NCBI GenBank assembly: GCA_016712985.1
Contig: JADJQA010000024.1
Location: 33,372-97,371 of the forward strand
DNA: 64,000 bases
Direction: 5' to 3'
Source: Sulfuritalea sp.
GTDB lineage: Bacteria; Pseudomonadota; Gammaproteobacteria; Burkholderiales; Rhodocyclaceae
Part shown: positions 18,763-27,126 of the stretch, in pieces
Numbering within the stretch: the stretch's first letter is position 1
How the letters are laid out: each line of letters opens with the position of its first letter
Notes under the pieces: model-generated
The model's input: only the letters and a program-made list of their open reading frames with translations
What the model was told of the DNA's origin: nothing
Databases searched by the model: none
Translations under genes and position numbers: made by a program

Positions 18763-18990
18763 GCCGCCAACGGCCCGATGGGCTCCACGCGATTGATATG
18801 CGAGGCGCGCCGCGAAGTCCAGCACGGCGAGTATGTCTTCGGGTTCCAGATCCTCTTAGTCGGCAAGAATATCGTCGATGCTCATTCCGCCGGCAAGGCA
18901 TTCGAGAACGTTTTCAACAGGGAGGCGCAGCCCCCTGATACAGGGCTTGCCGTGGCAAATGTCGGGCTGAATGGTGATGCGATCATTCAT
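18763..18990 (-). pseudogene. DUF433 antitoxin with in-frame stop
   Basis: From ATG 18990 (AAGGA 9 bases upstream) the frame reads NDRITIQPDICHGKPCIRG then LPVENVLECLAGGMSIDDIL, a clear DUF433 DNA-binding domain. TAA at 18858-18856 falls where the family has Tyr (ILADY), and the frame then continues EDLEPEDILAVLDFAARLAY before running in frame into the PIN-like gene. A single base substitution explains the stop. If real, the antitoxin would be truncated to about 44 residues; the gene for its toxin remains open. Confidence 0.7.
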
Positions 18991-19082
18991 GGCAACGGTC
19001 CTTGAAAAAGACAGCGTTACTTTATACCCTCTCCGGTCAGTTGAGCCAGAGGACATCCCGTGCCTTTGTGAAAGGACTGAGT

Positions 19083-19985
19083 CTATCCCTCATTCGCCAC
19101 CCCACTAACCACATGCCCCGTCGGCACCAGCCTCGACGCCGGCTCGCAATGCCGCGTCTGGTCGTCGAAGAAGAAGTCGGGCTCGAATTCGTGCAGGAAG
19201 CGTGACTTCTCCAGGCCGCCGAGGAACATCGCCTCGTCGACCTCGACCTTCCAATCCATCAGGGTGCGGATCGCGCGCTCATGCGCGGGGGCGCTGCGCG
19301 CGGTGACCAGCGCGGTGCGGATTCTCATCTTGCAGCCGGCGCTGTCGGCGCGCAGGCGGTGCAGGGCTTCAAGCAGGGGCAGGAATGGCCCCGGCGGCAG
19401 CGGGTGGAGGGCGCGGCGTTCCTCGTGGTCCTGGAAGGCGGCGAGGCCCTGTTCCTGGAATATGCGCTCGGCCTCGTCGGAGAACAGCACCGCGTCGCCG
19501 TCGAAGGCGATGCGTACTTCCTGCGGGTGCTGCTCGGCCTCGATCAGCGATGTGGCATACACGCGCGCCGCCGGGAAGCCGCCTTCCAGTGCGGCGCGCA
19601 CGTCGACTTCGTTGGCGGAAAGGAACAGGTTGGCGCCCAGCGGCTTGAGGTATTTGAAGGGCGAGCGGCCGCGCGTGAATACGCCGCGTTCCAGCACCAG
19701 TCCGGCCGCGTCGGCGGACTTGAAGATGCGCAGGCCCGAGACCGGATCGTTGCGCGAGAGGATCACCACGGCGACGCGCTGGCGCTCGGGCGTGTTGAAG
19801 GCCAGCAGCTTCTGCACCAGCGGGAAGGCGACGCCGGGCCGCGCCGGCTGGTTCATGCGTTCGAGCTGCACGGCCATGTAGGCGGAATCGTTCTGCTCCT
19901 CGAAGACCCGGTTCTCCTCCTCGAAATCGAACAGCGCGCGCGAGGAAAGCGCGACGACGAGCAGGCCTTCGAGGCTGGCAGGCAT
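19083..19985 (-). CDS. 5'-nucleotidase (cytosolic 5'-nucleotidase 1 family)
   Basis: A 300-residue cytoplasmic protein. Typical segments are LLVVALSSRALFDFEEENRV at the N-terminus, VVILSRNDPVSGLRIFKS, IAFDGDAVLFSDEAE with the acidic catalytic residues, and FLGGLEKSRFLHEF plus FFFDDQTRH near the end. The family dephosphorylates nucleoside 5'-monophosphates. It sits between two decayed toxin-antitoxin modules and is itself intact. Confidence 0.85.
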   Translation of the reverse strand: MPASLEGLLVVALSSRALFDFEEENRVFEEQNDSAYMAVQLERMNQPARPGVAFPLVQKLLAFNTPERQRVAVVILSRNDPVSGLRIFKSADAAGLVLERGVFTRGRSPFKYLKPLGANLFLSANEVDVRAALEGGFPAARVYATSLIEAEQHPQEVRIAFDGDAVLFSDEAERIFQEQGLAAFQDHEERRALHPLPPGPFLPLLEALHRLRADSAGCKMRIRTALVTARSAPAHERAIRTLMDWKVEVDEAMFLGGLEKSRFLHEFEPDFFFDDQTRHCEPASRLVPTGHVVSGVANEG

Positions 19986-20072
19986 CAGGGCTGCTCGGGT
20001 GCACGGCGATCGCCGTGTCGCGGACGCCGACTTTCCAGATCGCGCGGAAGTCTCATCGGGGGCGCCCCCTTG

Positions 20073-20396
20073 TCAGCCGATCTGTGACTCAGCAAGGCCA
20101 TCCAGTGCCGGCCGGTCGTTCCTGACTGTCTCCCAGACCACGGCAGCGTCGACAGGGAAGCATTCGTGGTTCAGGACAATGCGCATGTCGCAGGCGTCGC
20201 GCAATTGCCGCCAGGCATCGGGGGTGCGCTGTTCGAGGCCTGTATCGATGGGATCGACCAAAGGGTCGAGGTCGCGGGCTTCCTCGTCCGTACCATGGAC
20301 GACGGAACCGAATACGCGAGGGTTGCGTGCGCCGTGACGTTCCACCACGCCTCGAGTCCGTTCCCGATGTGCCTGTAACGCCGTGCAAGGTTTCAT
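20073..20396 (-). pseudogene. MNT-HepT toxin-antitoxin fusion remnant
   Basis: The N-terminal 57 residues from ATG 20396 (AGGTGA 7 bases upstream) are a minimal nucleotidyltransferase with the intact GSVVHGTDEEARDLD signature (GS-X10-DxD). At about residue 58 the sequence jumps to WRQLRDACDMRIVLNHECF and VVWETVRNDRPAL, the C-terminal part of a HepT/DUF86 RNase toxin. An internal deletion has thus removed the end of mnt and the first half of hepT while keeping frame. A short fused product of 107 residues could still be made; its activity is doubtful because the RxxxxH site of HepT is altered (RDACDM). Confidence 0.65.
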
Positions 20397-20538
20397 GAAC
20401 TCACCTGAATGCCGATCGTCCTGCTTGATGCGCTGCCGCTCGATCAAAGCGTCGGGGCGGGGTTGCCAATCCCTTGCCAATGCAGTGGCCGCCAGTCGTG
20501 TCGTGGGCGCCGACTCCTGCTGGCGAAGGTCGATTGCA

Positions 20539-21561
20539 TCAAGCAAACTTGTTGGCCGGAACCGATCCGGGCTTGGTCGGCGCCGCGGCATAGATCTGCG
20601 TCATCTTTGCGGCCTCGCGGGCCACGCGCCGCCGCAGGTCGTCGGGCGCCAGCACTTCGACATCGGCGCCGAACTTCATGATGTCCATGATCAGTTCGCG
20701 ATGGTCGGCGTAGGGAAATTCGAGCAGCCAGGAGCCGTCGGCGGCGAAGCGGCCCTTCTGCTTCGGGTGCCAGGTTTCCTGCGCCACCCAGCGCGCGCGC
20801 TCTGCCGTGAAGCGCAGTTGGGCGCGCTGCAGGTTGCGCCCGGAGAAGATGCCGTAGCCGGGGCCGAGTGCTTCGTCCATGGTGCGCCGGGAAACTTCGC
20901 GGGCCTTCCGTTCGATGACGTTGGCGTGCTGGAGCGAATCCAGGGCGAAGTTGCGCAAGCTTCCGCGCAGGTGGCACCAGGCGTCGAGGTACCAGTTGTC
21001 GCGGTAGTACACCAGGCGCTGCGGCGAGACTTCGCGCTCGGTGGTCTGGCCGTTGCCGCGGGCGAAATAGGTGATGGCCAGGCGCTTGCGACGCAGCAGC
21101 GCGGCGCCGACCTTCTCAAAGTGCGCGAGCTTGAGGTTCCGGCGGCCGAGGCCGACGATCAGCACACGGCGGCGGATTTCCTCGGCGGTGTTGTTGGCGC
21201 TGCCGAGCAGGCTGTTGAGGCGGGCGATCAGCGGCTGGATGTGCGGCGTCAGGATGCCGCCGGGATCGAGGTCGGTCAGCAGGTGCTGCATGGTCAAGAG
21301 CGCGTGCACTTCGCCGGAGTTGAACCATAGGCCGGGTAGTTCGTACTGGGCGCCGCCATCGGGATGCGGAGTGTCGAAGCGGTAGCCGCCAGCGTCTCTG
21401 TCCCAGACGATGGGCGCGTTGAGCCGGTTGCGCATGTATTCGAGGTCGCGCTTGAGTGTGGCGCGGGAGACTTCCAGTGCCGCCATCAGGTCGACGAAGG
21501 GCACCAGGCGCCTGTCGTGGATCATCTGGTCGATCTTGTAGAAGCGCTCAGTGCGATCCAT
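20539..21561 (-). CDS. WYL-domain transcriptional regulator (YafY/PafC type)
   Basis: A 340-residue regulator with an N-terminal winged HTH (RFYKIDQMIHDRR...VSRATLKRDLEYMRN), a central WYL domain (RLVYYRDNWYLDAWCHLRG) and a C-terminal WCX region. WYL proteins bind nucleic acid ligands and control DNA-damage or defence genes, but no defence locus lies beside this one. The start codon is preceded directly by the edge of the 170-base repeat, which supplies GGGAG 6 bases upstream. Confidence 0.9.
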   Translation of the reverse strand: MDRTERFYKIDQMIHDRRLVPFVDLMAALEVSRATLKRDLEYMRNRLNAPIVWDRDAGGYRFDTPHPDGGAQYELPGLWFNSGEVHALLTMQHLLTDLDPGGILTPHIQPLIARLNSLLGSANNTAEEIRRRVLIVGLGRRNLKLAHFEKVGAALLRRKRLAITYFARGNGQTTEREVSPQRLVYYRDNWYLDAWCHLRGSLRNFALDSLQHANVIERKAREVSRRTMDEALGPGYGIFSGRNLQRAQLRFTAERARWVAQETWHPKQKGRFAADGSWLLEFPYADHRELIMDIMKFGADVEVLAPDDLRRRVAREAAKMTQIYAAAPTKPGSVPANKFA

Positions 21562-21570
21562 GGCGTCTCC

Positions 21571-21739
21571 CGCAGGGCCGCCCCAAGGAGGCGCAGCCAG
21601 AAAAGGAGCGGGCGAAGCCCGCGAACAGAAGTCATCCCCTTCCGGGGGGCGCAGGCAGGGTTTCGCGGAGCACTGCTCCGCGCTGCCGAAGCCGGCTGGC
21701 GGTGCAAGGCCAGCCGTGGGGCAGGAGATGGGGGGAAGG
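21571..21739. repeat. Multi-hairpin intergenic element, copy 1
   Basis: A 169-base element filling the space between the rsgA stop and the WYL gene start. It contains four stem-loops, in order around GCGGGC-GAA-GCCCGC, CCCC-TTCC-GGGG, GCGGAGCA/TGCTCCGC and GGCTGG/CCAGCC. Copy 2 is at 52935-53105 in the opposite orientation to its downstream gene, and a left-half copy is at 51285-51382. Stem sequences differ between copies but stay paired. Confidence 0.75.
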
Positions 21740-21742
21740 CGG

Positions 21743-22607
21743 TCATTGTTCCGAGATGAACTGGCGGAAGTGGTCGAGGCGTCGTGGGTGGATGGTACCA
21801 GCGGCCATGGCTTCCTTGATCGCGCAGCCGGGTTCGGCCAGGTGCTGGCAATCGCGGAAGCGGCACTGGCCGAGAATGGGGCGGAACTCGGCGAAGCCGA
21901 ATTCGATTTGCTGCGGCGTCAGGTGCTTGAGCCCGAATTCCTGCAGGCCGGGGCTGTCGATCAGCGTGCCGCCGGGGCATTTATCAGGTGGCAGGTGATA
22001 GAGGCGGGCGTAGGTGGTGGTGTGCTTGCCGGTGTCGAGTGCGGTGGAGAGTTCGCGCGTGGCGGCGGTGGCGCCGGGCACCAGCGCATTGGTCAGGGTC
22101 GACTTGCCCATCCCGGATTGACCGACCAGCACCGAGCTTTCTCCAGCCAGCAGCGGCAGCAGGCGAGAGGCATCGAGTTTCGCCGACAGTTCGACGATGC
22201 GGCAGCCGAGTGCCGCGAAGGGTGCCAGCAGGGCGCGCGCGGCGGGCAGGCCGGCGGCGAGGTCGCACTTGTTGAGGATGATGATGGGTTGCAGGCCCTC
22301 GTGTTCGGCGGCGACCAGCGCGCGACTGAGCAGCATGTCGGAAAACGAGGGATCGGTGGCGACCACCAGCAGCAACTGTGTGGCATTGGCGGCGATCAGC
22401 TTTTGGCGGTAGGCGTCGCTGCGGTAGAGCAGGCTGCGCCGCGGCGCGTGGCCGGTGATCTGTCCGTCCGGACTCAGCTCGACGTCGTCCCCCACCGCGA
22501 AGGGGCTCTTTTTTTCCGCGCGGATAGCCGGTGGCGAGGACACCGCCGGCGAGTTCGATCTCGTAATGGCGGCCGAAAGCCGCGACTATGGTGCCGTGGC
22601 AGTTCAA
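21743..22607 (-). CDS. rsgA: Ribosome small subunit-dependent GTPase A, frameshifted
   Basis: RsgA helps 30S subunit maturation. The N-terminus (GTIVAAFGRHYEIEL) and the rest (KKSPFAVGDDVELS onward) lie in different frames joined at a run of seven T at 22509-22515; removing one base restores RGKKSPFAVGDDV. The circularly permuted GTPase order is visible: NKCD (G4), GQSGMGKSTL (G1), DSPG (G3), then the zinc site CRFRDCQHLAEPGC. Total about 288 residues, the normal size. The start appears to be TTG 22607. As a homopolymer indel in a conserved gene this is probably a sequencing error. Confidence 0.9.
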
Positions 22608-22616
22608 GGCGGACTC

Positions 22617-22730
22617 AATCCGTCATGCCGGGCAAGCGCAGCGCGACCCCGAATCCATGGGTCGCGCCGTGCGTCGGTGCTGAATTCCGCGTTATGCCCT
22701 GGCGGGCAGCCCCGGAACGACAAACTGGCT
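22617..22730. repeat. REP-like hairpin region between phhB and rsgA
   Basis: The sequence GCGCGACCC-CGAATCCAT-GGGTCGCGC forms a perfect 9-base stem. It is bracketed by GTCATGCCGGG on the left and CCCCGGAACGAC on the right, which pair imperfectly. No open frame with coding character is inside. Elements beginning GTCATGCCGG are common dispersed repeats in proteobacteria; no second copy was seen in this window. Confidence 0.45.
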
Positions 22731-22764
22731 GTTTTGTTGGTCAATGTGGCTGATCGGATTCTGC

Positions 22765-23103
22765 TTACAGCGCGAGCAGCGCATCGACCTTCGCTGCGCA
22801 GATAAAGTCGTTTTCGCTCAAGCCGCCGATCGCATGCGTGGTGTAACTCACGGTGCACTGGTTGTAGCCGACAGCGAGATCGGGGTGATGGTCCTCGCGA
22901 TGCGAAACCAAGGCCGTGGCGTTAACGAAGGCCATGGTCTCGTGGTAGTTCTTGAAGCGGCAGGTCTTGGTGATCAAGTTGCCCTGACGCTGCCAGCCGT
23001 CGAGCGTCGCCAGCAGGTCGTCGGCTTCATTATCGGTGAGCGGCGGCACGCCGCCCTCGCAGGGTTTGCACTTGCCTTTCGACAGGTCGCAGACTTGGTT
23101 CAT
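22765..23103 (-). CDS. phhB: Pterin-4a-carbinolamine dehydratase
   Basis: A 112-residue enzyme that dehydrates 4a-hydroxytetrahydrobiopterin to recycle the cofactor of phenylalanine hydroxylase. The family signature SHREDHHPDLAVGYNQCTVS carries the catalytic histidines, and TTHAIGGLSENDF follows. ATG 23103 has GGAGGA 7 bases upstream. An N-terminal CDLSKGKCKPCEGG segment with four cysteines is common in proteobacterial members. No phenylalanine hydroxylase gene is adjacent. Confidence 0.93.
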   Translation of the reverse strand: MNQVCDLSKGKCKPCEGGVPPLTDNEADDLLATLDGWQRQGNLITKTCRFKNYHETMAFVNATALVSHREDHHPDLAVGYNQCTVSYTTHAIGGLSENDFICAAKVDALLAL

Positions 23104-23144
23104 GTTGGCTCCTCCAGTGTCTCGCAGGGACGGGTTGCAGTGGG

Positions 23145-24407
23145 TCAGGCGGCGCCCAGCCGCGCAATGCGCTGGCTGGCGGGCGGGTGGGAATCGTGGA
23201 ACAGCGAGTGCAGCGGGTCCGGGGTCAGGGTCGCGGCGTTGTCGCGATACAGCTTGACCAGCGCCGCGATCAGGTCGGTGGCCGCGGTCTGTCGGGCGGC
23301 ATAGGCATCGGCCTGGAATTCGTGGCGGCGCGAAAGCGCGGAGCCCAGTGGTGCGAGCGGAAAGAGGAACACCGGGAGCACCATGGAGAACAGCAGCAGG
23401 CCCATCGCCGTCCCCATTGCCGACGCCGTACCGCCGGCGCCGACTCCCAGGCCGGTGTAGAACCACGGCTGGTCGATCAGTTGTCCGAGCAGCCAGAGCA
23501 GGACCAGGCTCAATGCGCCGCTTAGCGCGATGCGCTTGATCACGTGGCGGTGGCGGAAATGTCCCAGCTCATGCGCCAGTACGGCCTCGATCTCCGGCGG
23601 TGCGAGCTTCTCCAGCAGGGTATCGAAGAACACGATGCGCTTTGCCCGGCCAAAGCCGGTGAAGTAGGCATTGCCATGCGCCGAGCGCTTCGAGCCGTCC
23701 ATGACGAACAGGCCCGAGGACGCAAAGCCGCAGCGTTGGAGCAGGGCCTCGATGCGTTCCTTCAGCGAGGCATCTTCCAGCGGCGTGAATTTGTTGAACA
23801 GCGGCGCGATCACCGTCGGATACAGAAGCAGCATCAGCAGGTTGGTGCCGAGCCACAGCAGCCAGACATACAGCCACCAGTGCCTGCCCATGATGTCCAT
23901 CAGCCACAGCACGGCCAGCAGCAAGGGGCCGCCGATCACGGCGGTGAGCGCGGCGCCCTTGGCCAGGTCGGCAAACCACAGCGGCCAGGTCAGCTTGTTG
24001 AAGCCGAAGCGCGCCTCGATGCGGAAGGTGCGGTAGAGGCTGGCCGGCAGGCCGATGACGAAGCCGATCAGAGCCAGGCAGGCGAACAGCGCCAGACCGT
24101 GCATATAGCCGCCGCCTAGCCAGGCGCGCAGGGTCTGATCGATCAGGGCGAGCCCGCCGCCCAGCGTCAAAAGCAGCAGCACGACGCTGTCGAGGACTAT
24201 TTCAATGAGACCGATGCGCACCTTGGCCACCGTGTAGTCGGCGGCCTTGCGGTGGTCGGCCAGCTCGATGCGCCCGACGAAAGCCGTCGGCACCTGATCG
24301 CGGTGCAGGACCACGTGGCGCAGATGCCTGAGGTCGAGCCAGAGGCGCAGCACCGTAGACAGGGCAAGGGCGGCGAGAAACAGCAGTGTGAAGTGGTATG
24401 AGCTCAT
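23145..24407 (-). CDS. M48 family zinc metalloprotease (Ste24/CAAX prenyl protease-like)
   Basis: A 420-residue inner-membrane protease with several N-terminal helices, the zinc motif HELGH (AVLAHELGHFRHRH) and the downstream glutamate in RRHEFQADAYA. This layout is that of bacterial Ste24 homologues, thought to act in membrane protein quality control. Within the loop GLGVGAGGTASAMG the DNA contains a copy of the short GTCGGCGCC-type repeat (about 23421-23455). It is followed by phhB after 41 bases and is divergent from orn. Confidence 0.92.
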   Translation of the reverse strand: MSSYHFTLLFLAALALSTVLRLWLDLRHLRHVVLHRDQVPTAFVGRIELADHRKAADYTVAKVRIGLIEIVLDSVVLLLLTLGGGLALIDQTLRAWLGGGYMHGLALFACLALIGFVIGLPASLYRTFRIEARFGFNKLTWPLWFADLAKGAALTAVIGGPLLLAVLWLMDIMGRHWWLYVWLLWLGTNLLMLLLYPTVIAPLFNKFTPLEDASLKERIEALLQRCGFASSGLFVMDGSKRSAHGNAYFTGFGRAKRIVFFDTLLEKLAPPEIEAVLAHELGHFRHRHVIKRIALSGALSLVLLWLLGQLIDQPWFYTGLGVGAGGTASAMGTAMGLLLFSMVLPVFLFPLAPLGSALSRRHEFQADAYAARQTAATDLIAALVKLYRDNAATLTPDPLHSLFHDSHPPASQRIARLGAA

Positions 24408-24463
24408 GGGCAGGGGCGCGCTGTGCGAAAATGCGCCGATACAAGGGCAGGCTTTGGAAAATT

Positions 24464-25009
24464 ATGGCACAGGATCAAAACGCGCTCGTCTGGCTGGACA
24501 TGGAAATGACCGGACTCAATCCGGAAAATGATTTCATCATCGAGCTGGCGATGGTTGTCACCAACCCGAATCTGGATGTGGTGGCCGAGGCGCCGACCTG
24601 GGTGGTGCATCAACCCGATGCGGTGCTCGATGCGATGGACGAGTGGAACCGCAACGCCCACGGCCGCTCAGGCCTGACCCAGCGGGTGCGGGATTCCATC
24701 CTCGGCGAAGCGGAGGTTGAAGCCCAGGCCCTGGAATTCCTGCGGCGCCACGTGCCGCGCCAGACGACGCCGATGTGCGGCAATTCGATCTGCCAGGATC
24801 GGCGCTTCATGGCACGCTACATGCCGAAACTGGAGGACTGGTTCCACTACCGGAATCTCGATGTGTCGACGCTCAAGGAATTGTGCAAGCGCTGGAAGCC
24901 GGAGGTGGCCAAGGGATTGAAGAAGCACGGTCGGCACGAGGCGCTGGCGGATATCCTCGAGTCGATTGACGAACTCAAGTATTACCGCGAGCATTTCCTG
25001 AAGCTGTGA
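24464..25009 (+). CDS. orn: Oligoribonuclease
   Basis: A 181-residue DEDDh 3'-5' exoribonuclease that degrades 2-5 nt RNAs and pGpG. The first acidic pair is in WLDMEMTGL, the second Asp in CGNSICQDRRF, and the final HxxxxxD is HGRHEALADI. ATG 24464 begins MAQDQNALVWLDMEMTGL as in homologues; the longer frame from 24398 overlaps the divergent protease gene. It ends one base before the stop of the convergent glycosyltransferase gene. Confidence 0.95.
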   Translation: MAQDQNALVWLDMEMTGLNPENDFIIELAMVVTNPNLDVVAEAPTWVVHQPDAVLDAMDEWNRNAHGRSGLTQRVRDSILGEAEVEAQALEFLRRHVPRQTTPMCGNSICQDRRFMARYMPKLEDWFHYRNLDVSTLKELCKRWKPEVAKGLKKHGRHEALADILESIDELKYYREHFLKL

Positions 25010-26635
25010 TCATTCGGCGCGCCGATACAACCGCAACCGTTCGCTCTTGTCGCCCGGACGCGAAGTTTCGCGGACCAGGGTCCAGCCGGGCAGATCTTTC
25101 GTGGCGCCTGGCGTGGTCTGCATGATCAGGTATCCGCAATCGCCTGCGCGGTTGCCGACTGTCCGGATGCCGCTGAAGTAGTCGAGCGAGGCGCGCTGCG
25201 CCAGTCCCAGGCCGCGTCGCGCGATGCAACCGGTATGATTGTCGAGGACGCGCCGAAGGTCGGCGCTGACGCCGCGGTAACTTTTCCCATAGTCGATCAA
25301 GGGCAGCCAGAGCGCGACCAGCAGCAGCCAGATAGTTGTCAGCCCGATGCTCCAGCGCGTGGCCGCCCGCCAGGGCGAGCGCGGGGTGCGCAGCATCACC
25401 GCGACCCAGGCGACACTGACGGCAATCGCCAGAATCATGGCAATGGTCCAGTCCTCGGCAATGAAGCCGGGACCCAGCTTGCTGAAGTTCTTCGCTAGCC
25501 GCGCCGGTTCACCGGTGAGGATGGCAATGCCGCCCAGCCAGATCAGCGCCGCGACCAGCGTAAAGGTCGTCATACCGAACCAGTCGAAGGCGTTGGCGGC
25601 GCCGCGCCGCAGCCGACCGGCACCGGCCGCCGCCAACAGGGTCAGCGGGACGAGTGCGGGCATCAGTGCCGTTGGTTTTGGGGCATCGGCAAAGAATGCG
25701 AAAAGGGCTGCCGCGGTGGCAGCCAGCAGCAAGGCCGTGGGTGGCTTGAGCAGATGTCTGCGCTCGAGCCAGAGGCTCCACAAGGCAAATGGCAGCACGG
25801 GCCAACTCCAGCCCAGGCCAGCAGTTCAACATGTTTGAGGCTGGCGCCGCGCAATGTCAGGCTCGCGCTCCGCGTTCCACCAGATCTCGAACAGGGAGGG
25901 CGCCTGCCACAGCAGCAAGGGCCAGGGCAGCATCAGCACCAGGGCGATGGACGCCGCGGCCAGCCAGGCGACGGGACTGCGCCGCGTCCGCCAGGCAGGG
26001 TGCAGGGCGAGCATCAGGCCGGTTGCGAGCTGAATGGCGACACAATCGATCCCGCCGCCGAGGAAGCCGACGCCTGTCCCGGCGCCAAAAATCAGTCCGC
26101 CGCGCAGCGCTTGCTGTTGCCAGACGGAGAGGCCCCACAGCGAGATGACGTAACCCGCCATTTCCACTATGGCCGGTTGTGCCTCGTGCAGCGGCACCAA
26201 TAGACCGAGGGTGCCGATGGCAAGCAAGGGGGCCGTCAGAGCCGCGCTGGCCCCCAGCAGTTGCCGCGCCACGCGCGCGAGAATCAGCAGGAAGGTGGCG
26301 CCGAACAGGACTGAACCGAGACGCGCGGCATCGTGCCAGGGCAGCACCCCCTCCAGCAACTTGCCGCACAGGGCTGCGACCCAGTGATACAGCGGCGGTG
26401 AAACCAGCCAGGGTTCGCCGGCGATGCGCGGCACCAGCCAATCGCCCCCGCTCATGCCGAAAGCAACGCCGAGATGCAGCACATCGTCGGATTTCCAGGG
26501 GTCGTGACCCACGGTTCCGGCCAGCAGCCAGATGGCGCAGAGAAACACCGTGCCCGACCGCGCCAGGAGCGGCGCGGGGTTGTGGTTGCGGTCAGTCAGA
26601 TCGGGCACGTTGCGCTTTCCAATCACTCCGAACAC
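25010..26635 (-). CDS. ArnT-like membrane glycosyltransferase, two frameshifts
   Basis: A polytopic glycosyltransferase of about 540 residues. The N-terminal part has DPWKSDDVLHLGVAF and DWLVPRIAGEPWLVSPPLYH, the first-loop acidic motif and PPLYYW-type segment of GT39/GT83 enzymes using polyprenyl-phosphate sugars. The frame breaks at about 25865 and again at about 25811; adding a base at the latter gives LLAWAWSWPVLPFALWSLW and restores the C-terminal hydrophobic half. The beginning is GTG-rich (GTG 26635 or 26626), and a right-half copy of the 62-base repeat ends exactly there. Substrate unknown. Confidence 0.75.
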
Positions 26636-26668
26636 GAAGTTTCAGTGAAGGCAGGCGCCGAGTTTCTG
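26632..26668 (-). repeat. 62-base repeat family, right-half copy D
   Basis: On the minus strand it reads CTCGGCGCCTGCCTTCACTG followed by AAACTTCGTG, matching the right half of the copies at 58752-58814 and 40734-40799. It lies immediately upstream of, or overlaps, the start of the glycosyltransferase gene. Confidence 0.55.
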
Positions 26669-26679
26669 TTCCCGCGGAA

Positions 26680-26743
26680 GGCAGGGACGGCATCCCCGGC
26701 GGATATGTCACCGTAGCAGGCAGGGACGCTATCCCCTGCGGAT
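26680..26743. repeat. Pair of 25-base direct repeats
   Basis: Two units, 26680-26704 and 26719-26743, both begin GGCAGGGACG and end GCGGAT and differ at three positions by eye. Each contains a GGGA/TCCC mini-hairpin. They lie upstream of the glycosyltransferase gene and beyond the rpmE terminator. Confidence 0.5.
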
Positions 26744-26771
26744 TTCGGTGTCAAGCGCAGTAGCCGCAACC

Positions 26772-26795
26772 AAAAAAGGCAGCCCGAGGGCTGCC
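26772..26795 (-). terminator. Rho-independent terminator of rpmE
   Basis: On the minus strand GGCAGCC-CTCG-GGCTGCC is followed directly by TTTTTT, a textbook intrinsic terminator 33 bases after the rpmE stop. Confidence 0.9.
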
Positions 26796-26827
26796 CATCT
26801 TGCGCTGCTCCCGGCGTCGGGCCAGGT

Positions 26828-27037
26828 TCAGGCCGCCTTCTTGCTGTACTTCTGGCGGAAACGCTCAACCCTCCCGGCGGTATCGACGATCTTCTGCTTG
26901 CCGGTATAGAACGGATGGCAGGCGGAACAGACTTCGATGTGCAATGCCTTGCTGCTGGTGGATTGGGTCTTGAATTTGTTGCCGCAACTACAGGTAACTT
27001 CGATTTCGGCGTACTTCGGGTGGATGCCGTCTTTCAT
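26828..27037 (-). CDS. rpmE: 50S ribosomal protein L31 (zinc-binding form)
   Basis: A 69-residue ribosomal protein starting MKDGIHPKYAEIEVTC. The cysteines in CSCGN and CSACHPF form the zinc site of the C+ type of L31, used under zinc-replete conditions. The Lys/Arg-rich end RFRQKYSKK is typical. It lies 89 bases downstream of rho on the same strand and has its own terminator. Confidence 0.97.
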   Translation of the reverse strand: MKDGIHPKYAEIEVTCSCGNKFKTQSTSSKALHIEVCSACHPFYTGKQKIVDTAGRVERFRQKYSKKAA

Positions 27038-27126
27038 TTGATTGTCCTTTCAGGTACAAGCGCGGATCGCGGGTGTGGCGAGCCGACAAAGCCGGTGATT
27101 ATCGGCTAATTTCCGCCGACGCGCAA

